A DNA stretch of 51,214 bases from contig SIAQ01000022.1 in NCBI GenBank assembly GCA_009697105.1, positions 1-51,214 of the forward strand. Direction: 5' to 3'. The notes beneath the pieces are model-generated. The model was not told the DNA's origin and made no database searches. It was given only the letters and a program-made list of their open reading frames with translations. The stretch's first letter is position 1; each line of letters starts with the position of its first letter. Origin of the DNA: Gemmataceae bacterium (GTDB taxonomy: Bacteria; Planctomycetota; Planctomycetia; Gemmatales; Gemmataceae). Shown here in pieces: positions 27,096 to 36,094 of the stretch. Made by a program: the position numbers and the translations under genes.

Positions 27096-30000
27096 ATGGC
27101 ACCTCGGCAGCGAGTCGCGATTGTCGGCATGGGCGGAATATTCCCTCAGTCGGCAACCATCGAACAGTTTTGGGCCAACGTCAAGAATGGCATCGACACC
27201 GCACGGCACGTGCCAGCAGGCCGATGGACCCTTGCACCCGACGACGCCTACGATCCGCATCCCGGCACGCCCGATCGCGTCTATTCCCGGCGTGGCTGTT
27301 TCATTGAAGGTTTCCAGCTCGATCCAGCAGGTCTCACACTCGATCACGAACTTCTGACCCAGCTTGACCCAATGTGCCACCTTGCACTACACGCCGGTCG
27401 GCAGGCCTGGCAGGACGTCGTCACGGATCATCTCGATCCTCGCCGCGTCGGAGTGATTCTTGGTAATATCGCGCTGCCCACCGATTCGGCATCGGCATGG
27501 ACGCGCGACAAATTAGGCCGCGAGATTGCCGAGTGTATCGGCGCGCCTCACAGTGCGAATTCGACGCATCCACTGAATTGCAGCGTTGCCGGTCTGCCCG
27601 CGGGATTGTTGGCGAAGGCGCTAGGGCTTGGCGGCGGGGCGTTCGCCCTCGATGCGGCCTGTGCGTCGTCGCTCTACGCGTTGAAATTGGCGGTTGATGA
27701 GTTGCTTGCGGGCCGGGCCGACGCGATGCTGACGGGAGGCGTATCGCGCCCGAACTGTCTATACACGCAGATGGGTTTTTCGCAACTTCGAGCGTTGTCG
27801 CCGTCGGGTCGCTGCTCGCCATTCGATGCGAAAGCCGATGGCCTCGTCGTCGGCGAAGGCTCGGGCGTCTTCGTGCTGAAGCGGCTCGACGATGCACTGC
27901 GGGATTGCGATCGCATTTACGCCACGATCGCCGGCATCGGACTGTCAAACGACGTGCATGGCCGACTGCTCGCGCCAAGCACCGAGGGTCAGCTTCGCGC
28001 GATGCGCGCCGCCTACGCCCAAGCAGGTTGGTCACCGCAGGATATTGATCTCATCGAATGCCACGGCACGGGCACGCCGGTCGGCGATGGTGTCGAGTTT
28101 GCCAGTCTAGCCGAGTTGTGGCAAGGCGGCGCGTGGAGGGCAGGGCAATGCGTTATCGGGTCGGTGAAATCGAACATCGGCCATGCGTTGACGGCGGCTG
28201 GTTCAGCGGGTTTGCTGAAAGTGCTGCTGTCATTCCAGCACGAGACTTTGCCGGCGACCGCGAACTTTGCCTCACCGGAGCCTCATCTGGCCTACGGCGA
28301 TAGTCCATTCCGCGTTCTCGCAATGAGTCAACCCTGGGCGCGGCGAGCTAGCGATCAAACGCGTCGCGCAGCCGTCAGCGCATTCGGTTTCGGCGGCATC
28401 AACGCCCATGTGCTGCTGGAGGAATGGGACAGCAATGCGGCCCCGGCAATCGCTGTCGGCAGCGTTTCCGATCCCGCTCCGCTTGTCGCCATCGTCGGGA
28501 TGGACGCGCATTTCGGACCGTGGGAAACCCTGGATGCGTTTCGAGACGGAGTGCTGGGAGACGACGATGCCACACTTGACGGATTTGCCATCGACGAACT
28601 CGTCATCCCGGCTGACAAGTTTCGCATCCCGCCGAAGGAACTTGAAGAGATGCTGCCGCAGCAAGTTCTGATGTTGAAGGTCGCCGCCGGGGCCATTGAC
28701 GACGCCAAATTCAATCGTGACGCCTCGCTCCACACTGGAGTCTTCGTCGGTATCGAACTTGATCCGAATACGACCAACTTCAATCTGCGCTGGTCGCTGC
28801 TCAATGACGCCCGGGAATGGAATCAGCAACTTGGCCTAAACCTTACGCCCGAAGCGCTGTCGGCCTGGACGCAGGAATTGCGCGATAGTGTGCATCCGCC
28901 ATTAAACGCCAATCGCACGATGGGCGCACTGGGCGGGATCGTGGCGAGCCGAATCGCTCGCGAATTTCACATCGGCGGGCCGAGCTTTACGATTTCGTCC
29001 GAGGAGTGCTCCGGCCTGGATGCACTTCAGGTTGCCGTGCGGCGATTGCAACAGGGCGAGCTGGACCAGGCCATCGTCGGCGCGGTTGATCTCGCAAGGG
29101 GCGCGGGAGCGGCGGCAGTCGTTTTGAAACGGCTTGACGATGCTATCCGCGCTGGGGATCGCGTGTACGGGGTCATTCGCGGCGTTGGCGTGGATGCCGT
29201 AGGCCCTTCGCTGGCGCTCAGGCTCGGACGTGCGGACATCGCCGATGCGGGTGTGGCCACGGGGTTGGCCGACGTTGTCAAGGCATGCCTCTGTCTTCAC
29301 CACGAACGCTTGCCGGATCGGTCTCAGTATTGGCTGCGCAATCGCGCGGATGGCCCCCGCCAGGCGATTGTAAGCTCGACGAACGCCATGGGCAGTCATG
29401 TTCACGTTGTTCTCGAAGAAACCGCCGAACCGCGCACAACCGTCGCGATCCGCCCGCATAGCCCGCGAACGGCGGCGCTGTTCGCCATCGAGGCGGATGA
29501 CTCCGCAGGGTTGCGACGACAAATCCAGAAGCTGCGTGAACACGCCGCCGCGTCCCCGAATGCCGACATCGACACTCTCGCCCGAAGCTGGTGGCAGGCC
29601 CATCCAAATGATCCGCACCAGACGCTCGGCCTCGCTATTGTCGCCGAATCCCCTGCCGACGTCGTTCGGCAACTAGACGCGCTTCCGCCGATTGTGCCGC
29701 ATGCTCTGCCGCCGTTGCCTCGTGTGGCGTTTGTGTTCCCGGGTTCGGGCAACCATTATCCTGACAGGGGACGCGAGCTTTCGACGGCGTTTCCGGAAGT
29801 CCTGCGTCACCAAGATTCGGAGACCGGATTCCTGCGTGATCAGGTGTTGCCAAGTCTCTTCTGGCATGATTCTTCAGGATTTCCCTCAATCATGTGGAAG
29901 CCCAAGGGTGAGGTACTCCGAACCTTTGGGATCCCAGGGGTTCGGAGTACCTCACCCCTGGGCTTCGCTGAAAAATCCACAAACTTGGTGAAGAACCATT

Positions 30001-33000
30001 CTTCATTGACAAACCTCGATAATCGCGCAATGATCCTCGGCCAGGTTGCCTTCGGCGCGATCGTCAGCGATGTGTTGCGCAGCCTTGGCGTCGAGCCGCA
30101 TGCGTCAATTGGGTACAGTCTCGGCGAATCGTCGGCGAACTTTGCGCTGCGAGCCTGGACTGAGCGCGATGAAATGCTGAAGAGGTTGATGGCGTCGCCA
30201 CTGTTTGTCAGCGATTTGGCCGGCGAATGCAAGGCCGCTCGCCAGGCCTGGGGCTTGAACCCTAGGGAATCGGTCGATTGGATCGCGGGGATCGTGCCAT
30301 GTCCCGCCGAACAAGTTCGCCAGGCACTGGTAGGCCGTGATCGCGTCTACCTGCTGATCGTCAACACACCGCGCGAGGCGGTGATCGGCGGCGCTCGGCT
30401 CGCGGTGGAGCGATTGGTGCGCGATCTCGGCACGGCTTTCATTCCTCTAACGGGCGTGAGCACCGTGCATTGCGAGATCGCTCGACAAGTCGAGGATGCC
30501 TACCGTGCTCTGCATCTCCTGCGCACGACGCCGCCGGCCGGCATTCGCTTTTACAGCGGCGCCACCGGCCGTGTCCATGAGCTGACGCGCGACAGCGCAG
30601 CCGAATCAATTGTCGAGCAGGCGCTACATCCGATCGACTTCCCGGCGATGATCGAGCAAGCCTATCAAGACGGCATCCGCGTCTTCGTCGAGATCGGTCC
30701 GGGCAGTTCCTGCACGCGGATGATCGGACAGATTCTCGGTCAGCGCACGCATCTGGCTCAGTCCGCCAGTGTCATCGGACAGAGCGAAGTTATGACGATC
30801 CTGCGCCTACTCGCCAGCCTGATCGCCGCCCGCGTGCCAGTCGATTTGCGCACGCTTTACGGCCAAAACCTCGCGGCGAAGCGTAGCCCAAGCACATCGG
30901 AACGTGTCGTTCGGATCGCCGTCGGCGGGGTGCCGTTCGATATCCCACTGCCGCCGACCGCGTCGCCAGTCGAACAGCCAGCTTCGGTATCGGCATCGGT
31001 GCTGCAACAACTCACCGCTGCGCAGACGGCGAAAGCGGAAGCCCACGAAGTCTTCCTGCGCTTTTCCGAGAATCTGACGCGGACGATCGCCAATCAACTC
31101 AGCACGCAGATCGGCCTGGCGGCGGCGCATCCGGAAATCATAGTCACCAGGCCAATATCCGAATCGCCGCGCCCCGCACTCGATCGCGAACAATGTCTGG
31201 AGTTCGCCATCGGCTCGATCGCCAACGTGCTCGGCCCCGAGTTCGCGGACGCAGATTCGTATCCGACGCGCGTGCGGTTGCCGGACGAGCCGTTGATGCT
31301 GGTCGATCGCATCGTGTCGATCACGGGCACGCCGCGTTCGATGACGTCGGGCATCGTGGTGACGGAACATGACATCAACCTGGGCGCCTGGTATCTCGAT
31401 GCCGAGCGGATTCCGACGTGCATCGCCGTCGAAGCAGGGCAAGCGGATCTATTCTTGTCAGGCTATCTCGGTATCGATTTCGAGACGAAGGGCCTCGCTG
31501 TTTATCGCTTGCTCGATGCGGTGGTGACGTTCCATCGCGGTCTGCCTGGACCCGGCGCGGTGATCCATTACGAGATCCACATCGATAACTTCTTCCGCCA
31601 GGGAACGACGCCGTTATTCCGCTTCCGCTTCGAGGGCACGGTGGACGGCGAACCGCTCTTGACGATGCGCGACGGCTGCGCCGGCTTTTTCACCGCTGCC
31701 GAACTGAACGCTGGCAAAGGCATCGTGCAAACGGAGTTCGATCGCCAGCCGCGACCGGGCATCCGACCCGATGATTGGCAAGCGATCGTGCCGATGGCCG
31801 TCGAGGCTTACAACGAGCAGCAAATCGACGCGCTGCGCTCGGGCGATCTTGTCGGCTGCTTTGGTCAAGCATTCGCGAATCTCCAGATCAACAATCCGCT
31901 GACGATCCCGGGCGGTGCGATGAAGCTCGTCGATCGCGTCGTGCATCTTGATCCGAAAGGCGGGCGCTTCGGACTGGGCCTGATTCGCGCGGAAGCCGAC
32001 ATCCAACCTGACGATTGGTTTATCACATGCCATTTCATCGACGATCAGGTGATGCCCGGCACCCTGATGTTTGAATGCTGCCTGCACACGTTGCGCATCT
32101 TCCTGCTGCGCATGGGCTGGGTCGCGGAGAACAACGGCCATGCCTTCGAGCCAATCGCCGGTGTCGCCAGCAGGCTCAAGTGCCGTGGACAGGTGTTGGC
32201 CACGACGCGGACTGTCACGTATGAAGTGTCGATCAAGGAGATCGGCTATCGGCCTGAGCCGTATGTCCTGGTCGATGCGCTGATGTATGCGAATGGGAAG
32301 GCGATTGTTGAGATCACCGATATGTCGTTGCAACTGACGGGTGCGACGAGCGAGTCCGTCCGAGCCCGAGCGCCAGCGAGGGACGCGGTACCACCTCGCT
32401 GGCGCTCAGGCTCGGACTCATCCGCCGACGCCAAACCCGCGATTTACGATTACGAGCGCATTCTCGCTTTCGCCATCGGCAATCCGTCCGATGCGTTCGG
32501 CGAGCGCTATCGCGTGTTCGATCAGCAGCGTTTCATCGCACGGCTGCCGGGACCGCCGTACCAGTTTCTCGATCGCATTACTGAGGTGAATGCCGAGCCT
32601 TGGCAGATGATCGCCGGCGGCGTCATCGAATCGCAGTACGATGTGCCCAGCGACGCCTGGTACTTCGACGCGGATCGACAGGACGTGATGCCATTCGCCA
32701 TCTTGCTCGAAGTCGCCCTGCAGCCATGCGGCTGGTTGGCGGCCTACGTTGGCTCGGCGCTCACCAGCCCCGTCGATCTGTCGTTCCGCAACCTCGGCGG
32801 GTCGGCCATTCAGTACCAGAGCATCCCGCGCAACATCGGCATCCTGACTACGACAGTGCGCATCACCAAGGCTGCCAAATCGGGCGGCATGATCATCCAA
32901 GACTTCGAGTTCGACGTCAAGAACCACGGCCAAACCGTCTACCGCGGCACGACGAACTTCGGCTTCTTCTCCAAAGCCTCGCTAGCCCAGCAAGTCGGCG

Positions 33001-33521
33001 TGCGCGAGGCGAAACTGTATCAACCCAGCGACGCCGAGCGTGCCCGTGGCCGAAGCTTCGATTATCCGAGCGATCCGCCGTTTCCGCAGCGAATTCACCA
33101 GACGACGCGCATGCTCGACCGCATCGATCTTTACGTGCCGGATGGGGGGCCACACGGACTCGGCTTCATCGTGGGCACGAAGGTCGTGGACCCAGCCGAG
33201 TGGTTCTTCAAAGCTCATTTCTATCTCGATCCCGTCTGCCCGGGTTCGTTGGGGTTGGAATCGTTTCTGCAACTCTTGAAAGTGATCGCGGTCGAGCGTT
33301 GCGGAGCTGAAAGCGAGAGCCAATTTGAAGTGCTATCAGAGACGCCGCACCGCTGGATTTATCGCGGCCAGGTGATCCCGACGAACAAGCTCGTGACGGT
33401 ACAAGCGATTGTGACGGCGATCGACGACGATAAGCGAACAATCGTCGCGGATGGATTTCTTTTGGTGGATGGGCTTGTAATCTATCAGATGAATGATTTC
33501 ACACTGCGCGTGGTCAAATAG
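27096..33521 (+). CDS. pfaC: PfaC: PUFA synthase KS-CLF-AT-DH-DH
   Basis: 2141 residues from ATG 27096. Domains: active ketosynthase, about 5-445 (Cys189 in DAACASS, His323 in ECHGTGT, His363 in NIGHAL); chain-length-factor-like ketosynthase, about 460-775, shortened and lacking the histidine motifs (active-site region SSEECSG); acyltransferase, about 875-1225 (FVFPGSGN, Ser1008 in GYSLGES); and two FabA-type double hot-dog dehydratases, about 1370-1750 and 1785-2141 (CHFIDDQVMPG with His1646; AHFYLDPVCPG with His2041). Canonical PfaC is KS-CLF-DH-DH with the acyltransferase on a separate PfaB; here it is fused. The open frame continues upstream into pfaA, but 27096 begins the ketosynthase (RVAIVGMGGIFPQ). 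Repeats encode about 934-956 in the acyltransferase and about 1753-1775 between the dehydratases. Confidence 0.92.
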   Translation: MAPRQRVAIVGMGGIFPQSATIEQFWANVKNGIDTARHVPAGRWTLAPDDAYDPHPGTPDRVYSRRGCFIEGFQLDPAGLTLDHELLTQLDPMCHLALHAGRQAWQDVVTDHLDPRRVGVILGNIALPTDSASAWTRDKLGREIAECIGAPHSANSTHPLNCSVAGLPAGLLAKALGLGGGAFALDAACASSLYALKLAVDELLAGRADAMLTGGVSRPNCLYTQMGFSQLRALSPSGRCSPFDAKADGLVVGEGSGVFVLKRLDDALRDCDRIYATIAGIGLSNDVHGRLLAPSTEGQLRAMRAAYAQAGWSPQDIDLIECHGTGTPVGDGVEFASLAELWQGGAWRAGQCVIGSVKSNIGHALTAAGSAGLLKVLLSFQHETLPATANFASPEPHLAYGDSPFRVLAMSQPWARRASDQTRRAAVSAFGFGGINAHVLLEEWDSNAAPAIAVGSVSDPAPLVAIVGMDAHFGPWETLDAFRDGVLGDDDATLDGFAIDELVIPADKFRIPPKELEEMLPQQVLMLKVAAGAIDDAKFNRDASLHTGVFVGIELDPNTTNFNLRWSLLNDAREWNQQLGLNLTPEALSAWTQELRDSVHPPLNANRTMGALGGIVASRIAREFHIGGPSFTISSEECSGLDALQVAVRRLQQGELDQAIVGAVDLARGAGAAAVVLKRLDDAIRAGDRVYGVIRGVGVDAVGPSLALRLGRADIADAGVATGLADVVKACLCLHHERLPDRSQYWLRNRADGPRQAIVSSTNAMGSHVHVVLEETAEPRTTVAIRPHSPRTAALFAIEADDSAGLRRQIQKLREHAAASPNADIDTLARSWWQAHPNDPHQTLGLAIVAESPADVVRQLDALPPIVPHALPPLPRVAFVFPGSGNHYPDRGRELSTAFPEVLRHQDSETGFLRDQVLPSLFWHDSSGFPSIMWKPKGEVLRTFGIPGVRSTSPLGFAEKSTNLVKNHSSLTNLDNRAMILGQVAFGAIVSDVLRSLGVEPHASIGYSLGESSANFALRAWTERDEMLKRLMASPLFVSDLAGECKAARQAWGLNPRESVDWIAGIVPCPAEQVRQALVGRDRVYLLIVNTPREAVIGGARLAVERLVRDLGTAFIPLTGVSTVHCEIARQVEDAYRALHLLRTTPPAGIRFYSGATGRVHELTRDSAAESIVEQALHPIDFPAMIEQAYQDGIRVFVEIGPGSSCTRMIGQILGQRTHLAQSASVIGQSEVMTILRLLASLIAARVPVDLRTLYGQNLAAKRSPSTSERVVRIAVGGVPFDIPLPPTASPVEQPASVSASVLQQLTAAQTAKAEAHEVFLRFSENLTRTIANQLSTQIGLAAAHPEIIVTRPISESPRPALDREQCLEFAIGSIANVLGPEFADADSYPTRVRLPDEPLMLVDRIVSITGTPRSMTSGIVVTEHDINLGAWYLDAERIPTCIAVEAGQADLFLSGYLGIDFETKGLAVYRLLDAVVTFHRGLPGPGAVIHYEIHIDNFFRQGTTPLFRFRFEGTVDGEPLLTMRDGCAGFFTAAELNAGKGIVQTEFDRQPRPGIRPDDWQAIVPMAVEAYNEQQIDALRSGDLVGCFGQAFANLQINNPLTIPGGAMKLVDRVVHLDPKGGRFGLGLIRAEADIQPDDWFITCHFIDDQVMPGTLMFECCLHTLRIFLLRMGWVAENNGHAFEPIAGVASRLKCRGQVLATTRTVTYEVSIKEIGYRPEPYVLVDALMYANGKAIVEITDMSLQLTGATSESVRARAPARDAVPPRWRSGSDSSADAKPAIYDYERILAFAIGNPSDAFGERYRVFDQQRFIARLPGPPYQFLDRITEVNAEPWQMIAGGVIESQYDVPSDAWYFDADRQDVMPFAILLEVALQPCGWLAAYVGSALTSPVDLSFRNLGGSAIQYQSIPRNIGILTTTVRITKAAKSGGMIIQDFEFDVKNHGQTVYRGTTNFGFFSKASLAQQVGVREAKLYQPSDAERARGRSFDYPSDPPFPQRIHQTTRMLDRIDLYVPDGGPHGLGFIVGTKVVDPAEWFFKAHFYLDPVCPGSLGLESFLQLLKVIAVERCGAESESQFEVLSETPHRWIYRGQVIPTNKLVTVQAIVTAIDDDKRTIVADGFLLVDGLVIYQMNDFTLRVVK
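29898..29966. repeat. Full two-armed palindromic repeat inside the pfaC acyltransferase domain
   Basis: AAGCCCAAGGGTGAGGTACT and its complement AGTACCTCACCCCTGGGCTT flank TTTGGGATCCCAGGGG. The whole 69-base element (a multiple of three) is in frame and translated, including GEVLRTFGIPGVRSTSPLGF. It falls between the FPGSGN motif and the GYSLGES nucleophile, a variable stretch in this family. Confidence 0.93.
32352..32419. repeat. Palindromic repeat inside pfaC, between the two dehydratase domains
   Basis: GAGTCCGTCCGAGCCCGAGC and GCTCAGGCTCGGACTC are complementary arms around a centre that includes CGCCAGCGAGG and its complement CCTCGCTGGCG. The element is read in frame as an Arg/Ser/Ala-rich linker (VRARAPARDAVPPRWRSGSD). 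It is a different family from the acyltransferase insert. Confidence 0.9.
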
Positions 33522-33543
33522 AAATCTTGAATGTTCCTGTATT

Positions 33544-33597
33544 CCGCTTGCGGCTTAGCGCTCACGTGGGATGTTCCGAGCGCTAAGCCGCAAGCGG
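33544..33597. repeat. Palindromic repeat, CCGCTTGCGGCTTAGCGCTC family, copy 4 (pfaC-oleA junction)
   Basis: CCGCTTGCGGCTTAGCGCTC pairs with GAGCGCTAAGCCGCAAGCGG around ACGTGGGATGTTCC. The element ends 10 bases before the oleA ATG, so its right arm is next to the ribosome-binding region (CGGGAG). Confidence 0.92.
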
Positions 33598-33607
33598 GAG
33601 ATGCAAT

Positions 33608-34651
33608 ATGACTTACACACGCGTCCATATTGATGCCATCGGCTACGAGTTGCCGCCGATCGTGGTGACGAGCGCCGAATTGGAATCGCGCTTAAAGCCG
33701 GCCTATGACCGGCTGCGGTTGCCGCACGGGCAGCTCGAGTACCTCACGGGCATCATAGAACGCCGATGGTGGGAACCGGGGTTCGCGATTTCGCAAGGTG
33801 CGGCGGCGGCGGCGCGGAAAGCTCTGGCGTTGGCGAGGGTTCCATCCTCCGATATCGAGGTTCTTATTTACGCCGGCGTGTGCCGCGAGCAATTTGAACC
33901 CGCGACGGCGTGCCGAGTGGCAGCGGGGCTGGACATCAGTCCGTCGGCGGCGGTGTACGACATCAGCAATGCGTGCCTGGGCGTGCTCAACGGCATGTTG
34001 GATATCGCCAACCGCATCGAGCTTGGCCAAATTCGCGCCGGCCTGGTCGTGTCCTGCGAGTCGGCCCGCGAGATCAACGACATCATCATCGAACGCCTGA
34101 ACGAAACGCGCGACATGGAATTCTTCAAGCTCTCGCTGGCGACGCTCACCGGCGGATCGGGGGCGGTCGCGGTGCTTTTAACCGATGGCTCGTTTGGCAA
34201 CGGCCAACGCCGGCGATTGCTGGGCGGCGTTACGCAGACGGCGCCGCAGTTCCACGGCCTATGCCGCTGGGGTGTCGAGAAACGGCCCGAGGGCGGCCTG
34301 CAACAATATATGTCCACTGATTCGATCGCTGTGTTGCGCGATGGTGTCGCTCTCGGCTCGCGCACCTGGCAAGCGTTTCTGGCCAAGCTCGGTTGGACGA
34401 CGGACAGCGTTGATAAAATCATCTGCCATCAGGTCGGCGGGCCGCATCGCGATACGATTATGAAAGTGCTCAAGATTCCTGCCGACCGAGAGTTCTCGAC
34501 GTTCGAGTTTCTCGGCAACATCGGCACGGTCTCGCTGCCTCTGACCGCTGCCCTGGCCGAGGAACGCGACGCCCTCGAACCCGGCGACCGCGTCGGCTTC
34601 CTCGGCATCGGCAGCGGACTGAATTGTCTGATGCTGGGGGTTGAGTGGTAG
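33608..34651 (+). CDS. oleA: OleA: long-chain acyl head-to-head condensing enzyme
   Basis: 347-residue thiolase-fold enzyme of the FabH/OleA group. OleA joins two fatty acyl-CoA chains by non-decarboxylative Claisen condensation to a beta-keto acid. The catalytic triad is visible: Cys123 (DISNACLGVLNG), His274 (IICHQVGGPH) and Asn304 (EFLGNIGTVSLP). By sequence alone it could be a FabH-like ketosynthase, but the order condensing enzyme, alpha/beta hydrolase, AMP-ligase, short-chain reductase downstream matches oleABCD. GGGAG precedes the ATG by a few bases and partly overlaps the palindromic repeat. It follows pfaC in the same direction, 86 bases away. Confidence 0.9.
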   Translation: MTYTRVHIDAIGYELPPIVVTSAELESRLKPAYDRLRLPHGQLEYLTGIIERRWWEPGFAISQGAAAAARKALALARVPSSDIEVLIYAGVCREQFEPATACRVAAGLDISPSAAVYDISNACLGVLNGMLDIANRIELGQIRAGLVVSCESAREINDIIIERLNETRDMEFFKLSLATLTGGSGAVAVLLTDGSFGNGQRRRLLGGVTQTAPQFHGLCRWGVEKRPEGGLQQYMSTDSIAVLRDGVALGSRTWQAFLAKLGWTTDSVDKIICHQVGGPHRDTIMKVLKIPADREFSTFEFLGNIGTVSLPLTAALAEERDALEPGDRVGFLGIGSGLNCLMLGVEW

Positions 34652-34656
34652 GGGAA

Positions 34657-34779
34657 TAGTGGTTAGTGGCTAGTGGTTAATGGTTAGTGAGTAACGACGA
34701 GTGGTGAGTGATGAATGAGCTATATCCGTTTACTGGGCATTTCTTCCAACTAGCCACTAGCCACCAGCCACTAGCCACT
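34657..34779. repeat. Inverted repeat around the oleB start (GTGGTTAGTGGCTAGTGGTT)
   Basis: The left arm AGTGGTTAGTGGCTAGTGGT (from 34657) and the right arm CTAGCCACTAGCCACCAGCC (from 34750) are imperfect complements built of TAGTGGC units. The oleB start codon lies in the loop and the right arm is translated as part of OleB (QLATSHQPLAT). Confidence 0.88.
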
Positions 34780-35601
34780 CGGATGCATTACCTCGACGAA
34801 GGTGCCGGCTCGCCCGTCGTCATGGTTCACGGCAATCCGACTTGGTCGTTTTACTATCGCAACCTCGTCATCGCGCTGCGTGGGTCTTATCGCACGATCG
34901 TTCCCGATCACATCGGTTGCGGCAAATCCGACAAGCCCGATGATACGACGTATTCGTACACATTAGCCCAGCGAGCCGACGATCTCGAAGCTTTGCTCGA
35001 TCATCTAGGCATCGTCAAGGACATCACGCTGATCGTGCACGATTGGGGCGGGATGATCGGCATGACCTATGCGACGCGGCATCCCGAGCGGATCCGCCGA
35101 CTCGTGGTGTTGAACACGGGTGCATTCCACCTGCCCCAGACGAAGCCGTTCCCGTGGTCGCTTTGGTTCTGCCGACATCCGCAGATTGGCCCGGTGTGGG
35201 TGCGGGGATTCAACGCCTTTTGCCGAGCCGCGATTCATATGTGCGCGAAACGTCGCCCGTTGTCGGCGGAGGTTCGCAAGGCTTACTTGGAGCCGTATGA
35301 TTCTTGGGCACATCGCATCGCGGTGTTGCGTTTCGTGCAGGACATTCCGCTCCGACGTGGCGATCCGAGCTACGACCTCGTGACGACGGTGCAAGACAAC
35401 CTGGCAAAGCTTCGCGGCATCCCGATGCTGATCTGCTGGGGCGATCTCGATTTCGTGTTCGATGAGCACTTTCTCGCCGAATGGAAGAAGCGTTTTCCCG
35501 ACGCCGAGGTGCACCAATTCGCCGACGCCAGCCATTACGTGCTGGAGGACGCCGGCGAGGAGATCGTGCCGTTGATTCAGAAATGGCTGGCGACGGAATG
35601 A
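34711..35601 (+). CDS. oleB: OleB: alpha/beta hydrolase, beta-lactone decarboxylase
   Basis: About 296 residues, alpha/beta-hydrolase fold closest in pattern to haloalkane dehalogenases: oxyanion-region HGNPTWSFYY, nucleophile Asp in IVHDWGGMIG, a late acid in WGDLDFVFDEHF, and His in ADASHYVLED. In the olefin pathway OleB turns the beta-lactone made by OleC into a cis-olefin and CO2. Read alone it would be called a dehalogenase; the neighbouring oleA, oleC and oleD decide the call. The start is ATG 34711 or the GTG just before it; no ribosome site is visible because the inverted repeat occupies the region. Residues about 13-23 come from that repeat, replacing the usual short loop before MHYLDEG. 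Confidence 0.87.
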   Translation: MNELYPFTGHFFQLATSHQPLATRMHYLDEGAGSPVVMVHGNPTWSFYYRNLVIALRGSYRTIVPDHIGCGKSDKPDDTTYSYTLAQRADDLEALLDHLGIVKDITLIVHDWGGMIGMTYATRHPERIRRLVVLNTGAFHLPQTKPFPWSLWFCRHPQIGPVWVRGFNAFCRAAIHMCAKRRPLSAEVRKAYLEPYDSWAHRIAVLRFVQDIPLRRGDPSYDLVTTVQDNLAKLRGIPMLICWGDLDFVFDEHFLAEWKKRFPDAEVHQFADASHYVLEDAGEEIVPLIQKWLATE

Positions 35602-35627
35602 GGCAACTTTACTGCTTCGGATATAAT
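35599..35627 (+). promoter_or_regulatory. Candidate promoter after oleB
   Basis: A perfect TATAAT at 35622-35627 lies about 47 bases before the ATG at 35674. The spacing-appropriate -35 region (TGAGGC at 35599-35604) is weak. If real, it would let the inserted small genes, and perhaps oleC and oleD, be transcribed separately from the pfa-oleAB part. Confidence 0.3.
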
Positions 35628-35673
35628 GGATTGGGCTGAGATCGCGAAATATCTGAACGGAGCAGCACAGGTT

Positions 35674-36093
35674 ATGGCCAACACTATCCTTGAAACCTTC
35701 GGAACCATTCGAACCGACGGCACGTTGGTGATGGACGAGAAACTCGCTGTCACGCCAGGTCGGGTGAAGGTGCGCGTCGAGTCGATCACTGAACCCGATG
35801 CGGAACTCGCCGAGCGATTCGCCACCTTAGCAGAAACATGGCGGCGAGAAACCGGCCACATGTCGAAGATGGGCCGCGCTGCGGAACATCCTGCCTATCG
35901 CGAGATCATCGCGATGGGCGAACAGGCGGTACCGCTCATGCTTGCGGACCTGGAGAAGGAGCCCGATCACTGGTTCATCGCTCTGCGTGAAATCACGGGG
36001 GCGAGTCCTGTTCCCGAGGAAAGCCGGGGCAAAATAAAGGAGATGGCTGCGGCGTGGGTCGCATGGGGCCGCGCGAATGGATACAGGTGGTAG
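35674..36093 (+). CDS. Hypothetical protein (intact copy of a duplicated gene)
   Basis: 139 residues beginning MANTILETFGTIRTDGTLVM, with no family name I can give. The first 50 residues form a short beta-rich module (DEKLAVTPGRVKVRVESI) like the small N-terminal domain attached to many planctomycete toxin-antitoxin-like or 'addiction' ORFs. The rest is helical, ending AAAWVAWGRANGYRW. A degraded paralogue lies at 36578-37002. The open frame starts at 35626, but ATG 35674 aligns exactly with the paralogue's start. It is inserted between oleB and oleC, which are normally adjacent or fused, and is unlikely to belong to the pathway. Confidence 0.65.
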   Translation: MANTILETFGTIRTDGTLVMDEKLAVTPGRVKVRVESITEPDAELAERFATLAETWRRETGHMSKMGRAAEHPAYREIIAMGEQAVPLMLADLEKEPDHWFIALREITGASPVPEESRGKIKEMAAAWVAWGRANGYRW

Positions 36094-36094
36094 T

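Noticed and set aside
18868..33521. Modular antibiotic-type polyketide or nonribosomal pathway
   Set aside because: PfaD-type reductase, tandem ACPs, chain-length factor and paired FabA-type dehydratases identify a PUFA/secondary lipid synthase.
34711..35601. Haloalkane dehalogenase
   Set aside because: The fold and motifs fit, but position between oleA and oleC in a complete ole set makes OleB far more likely.
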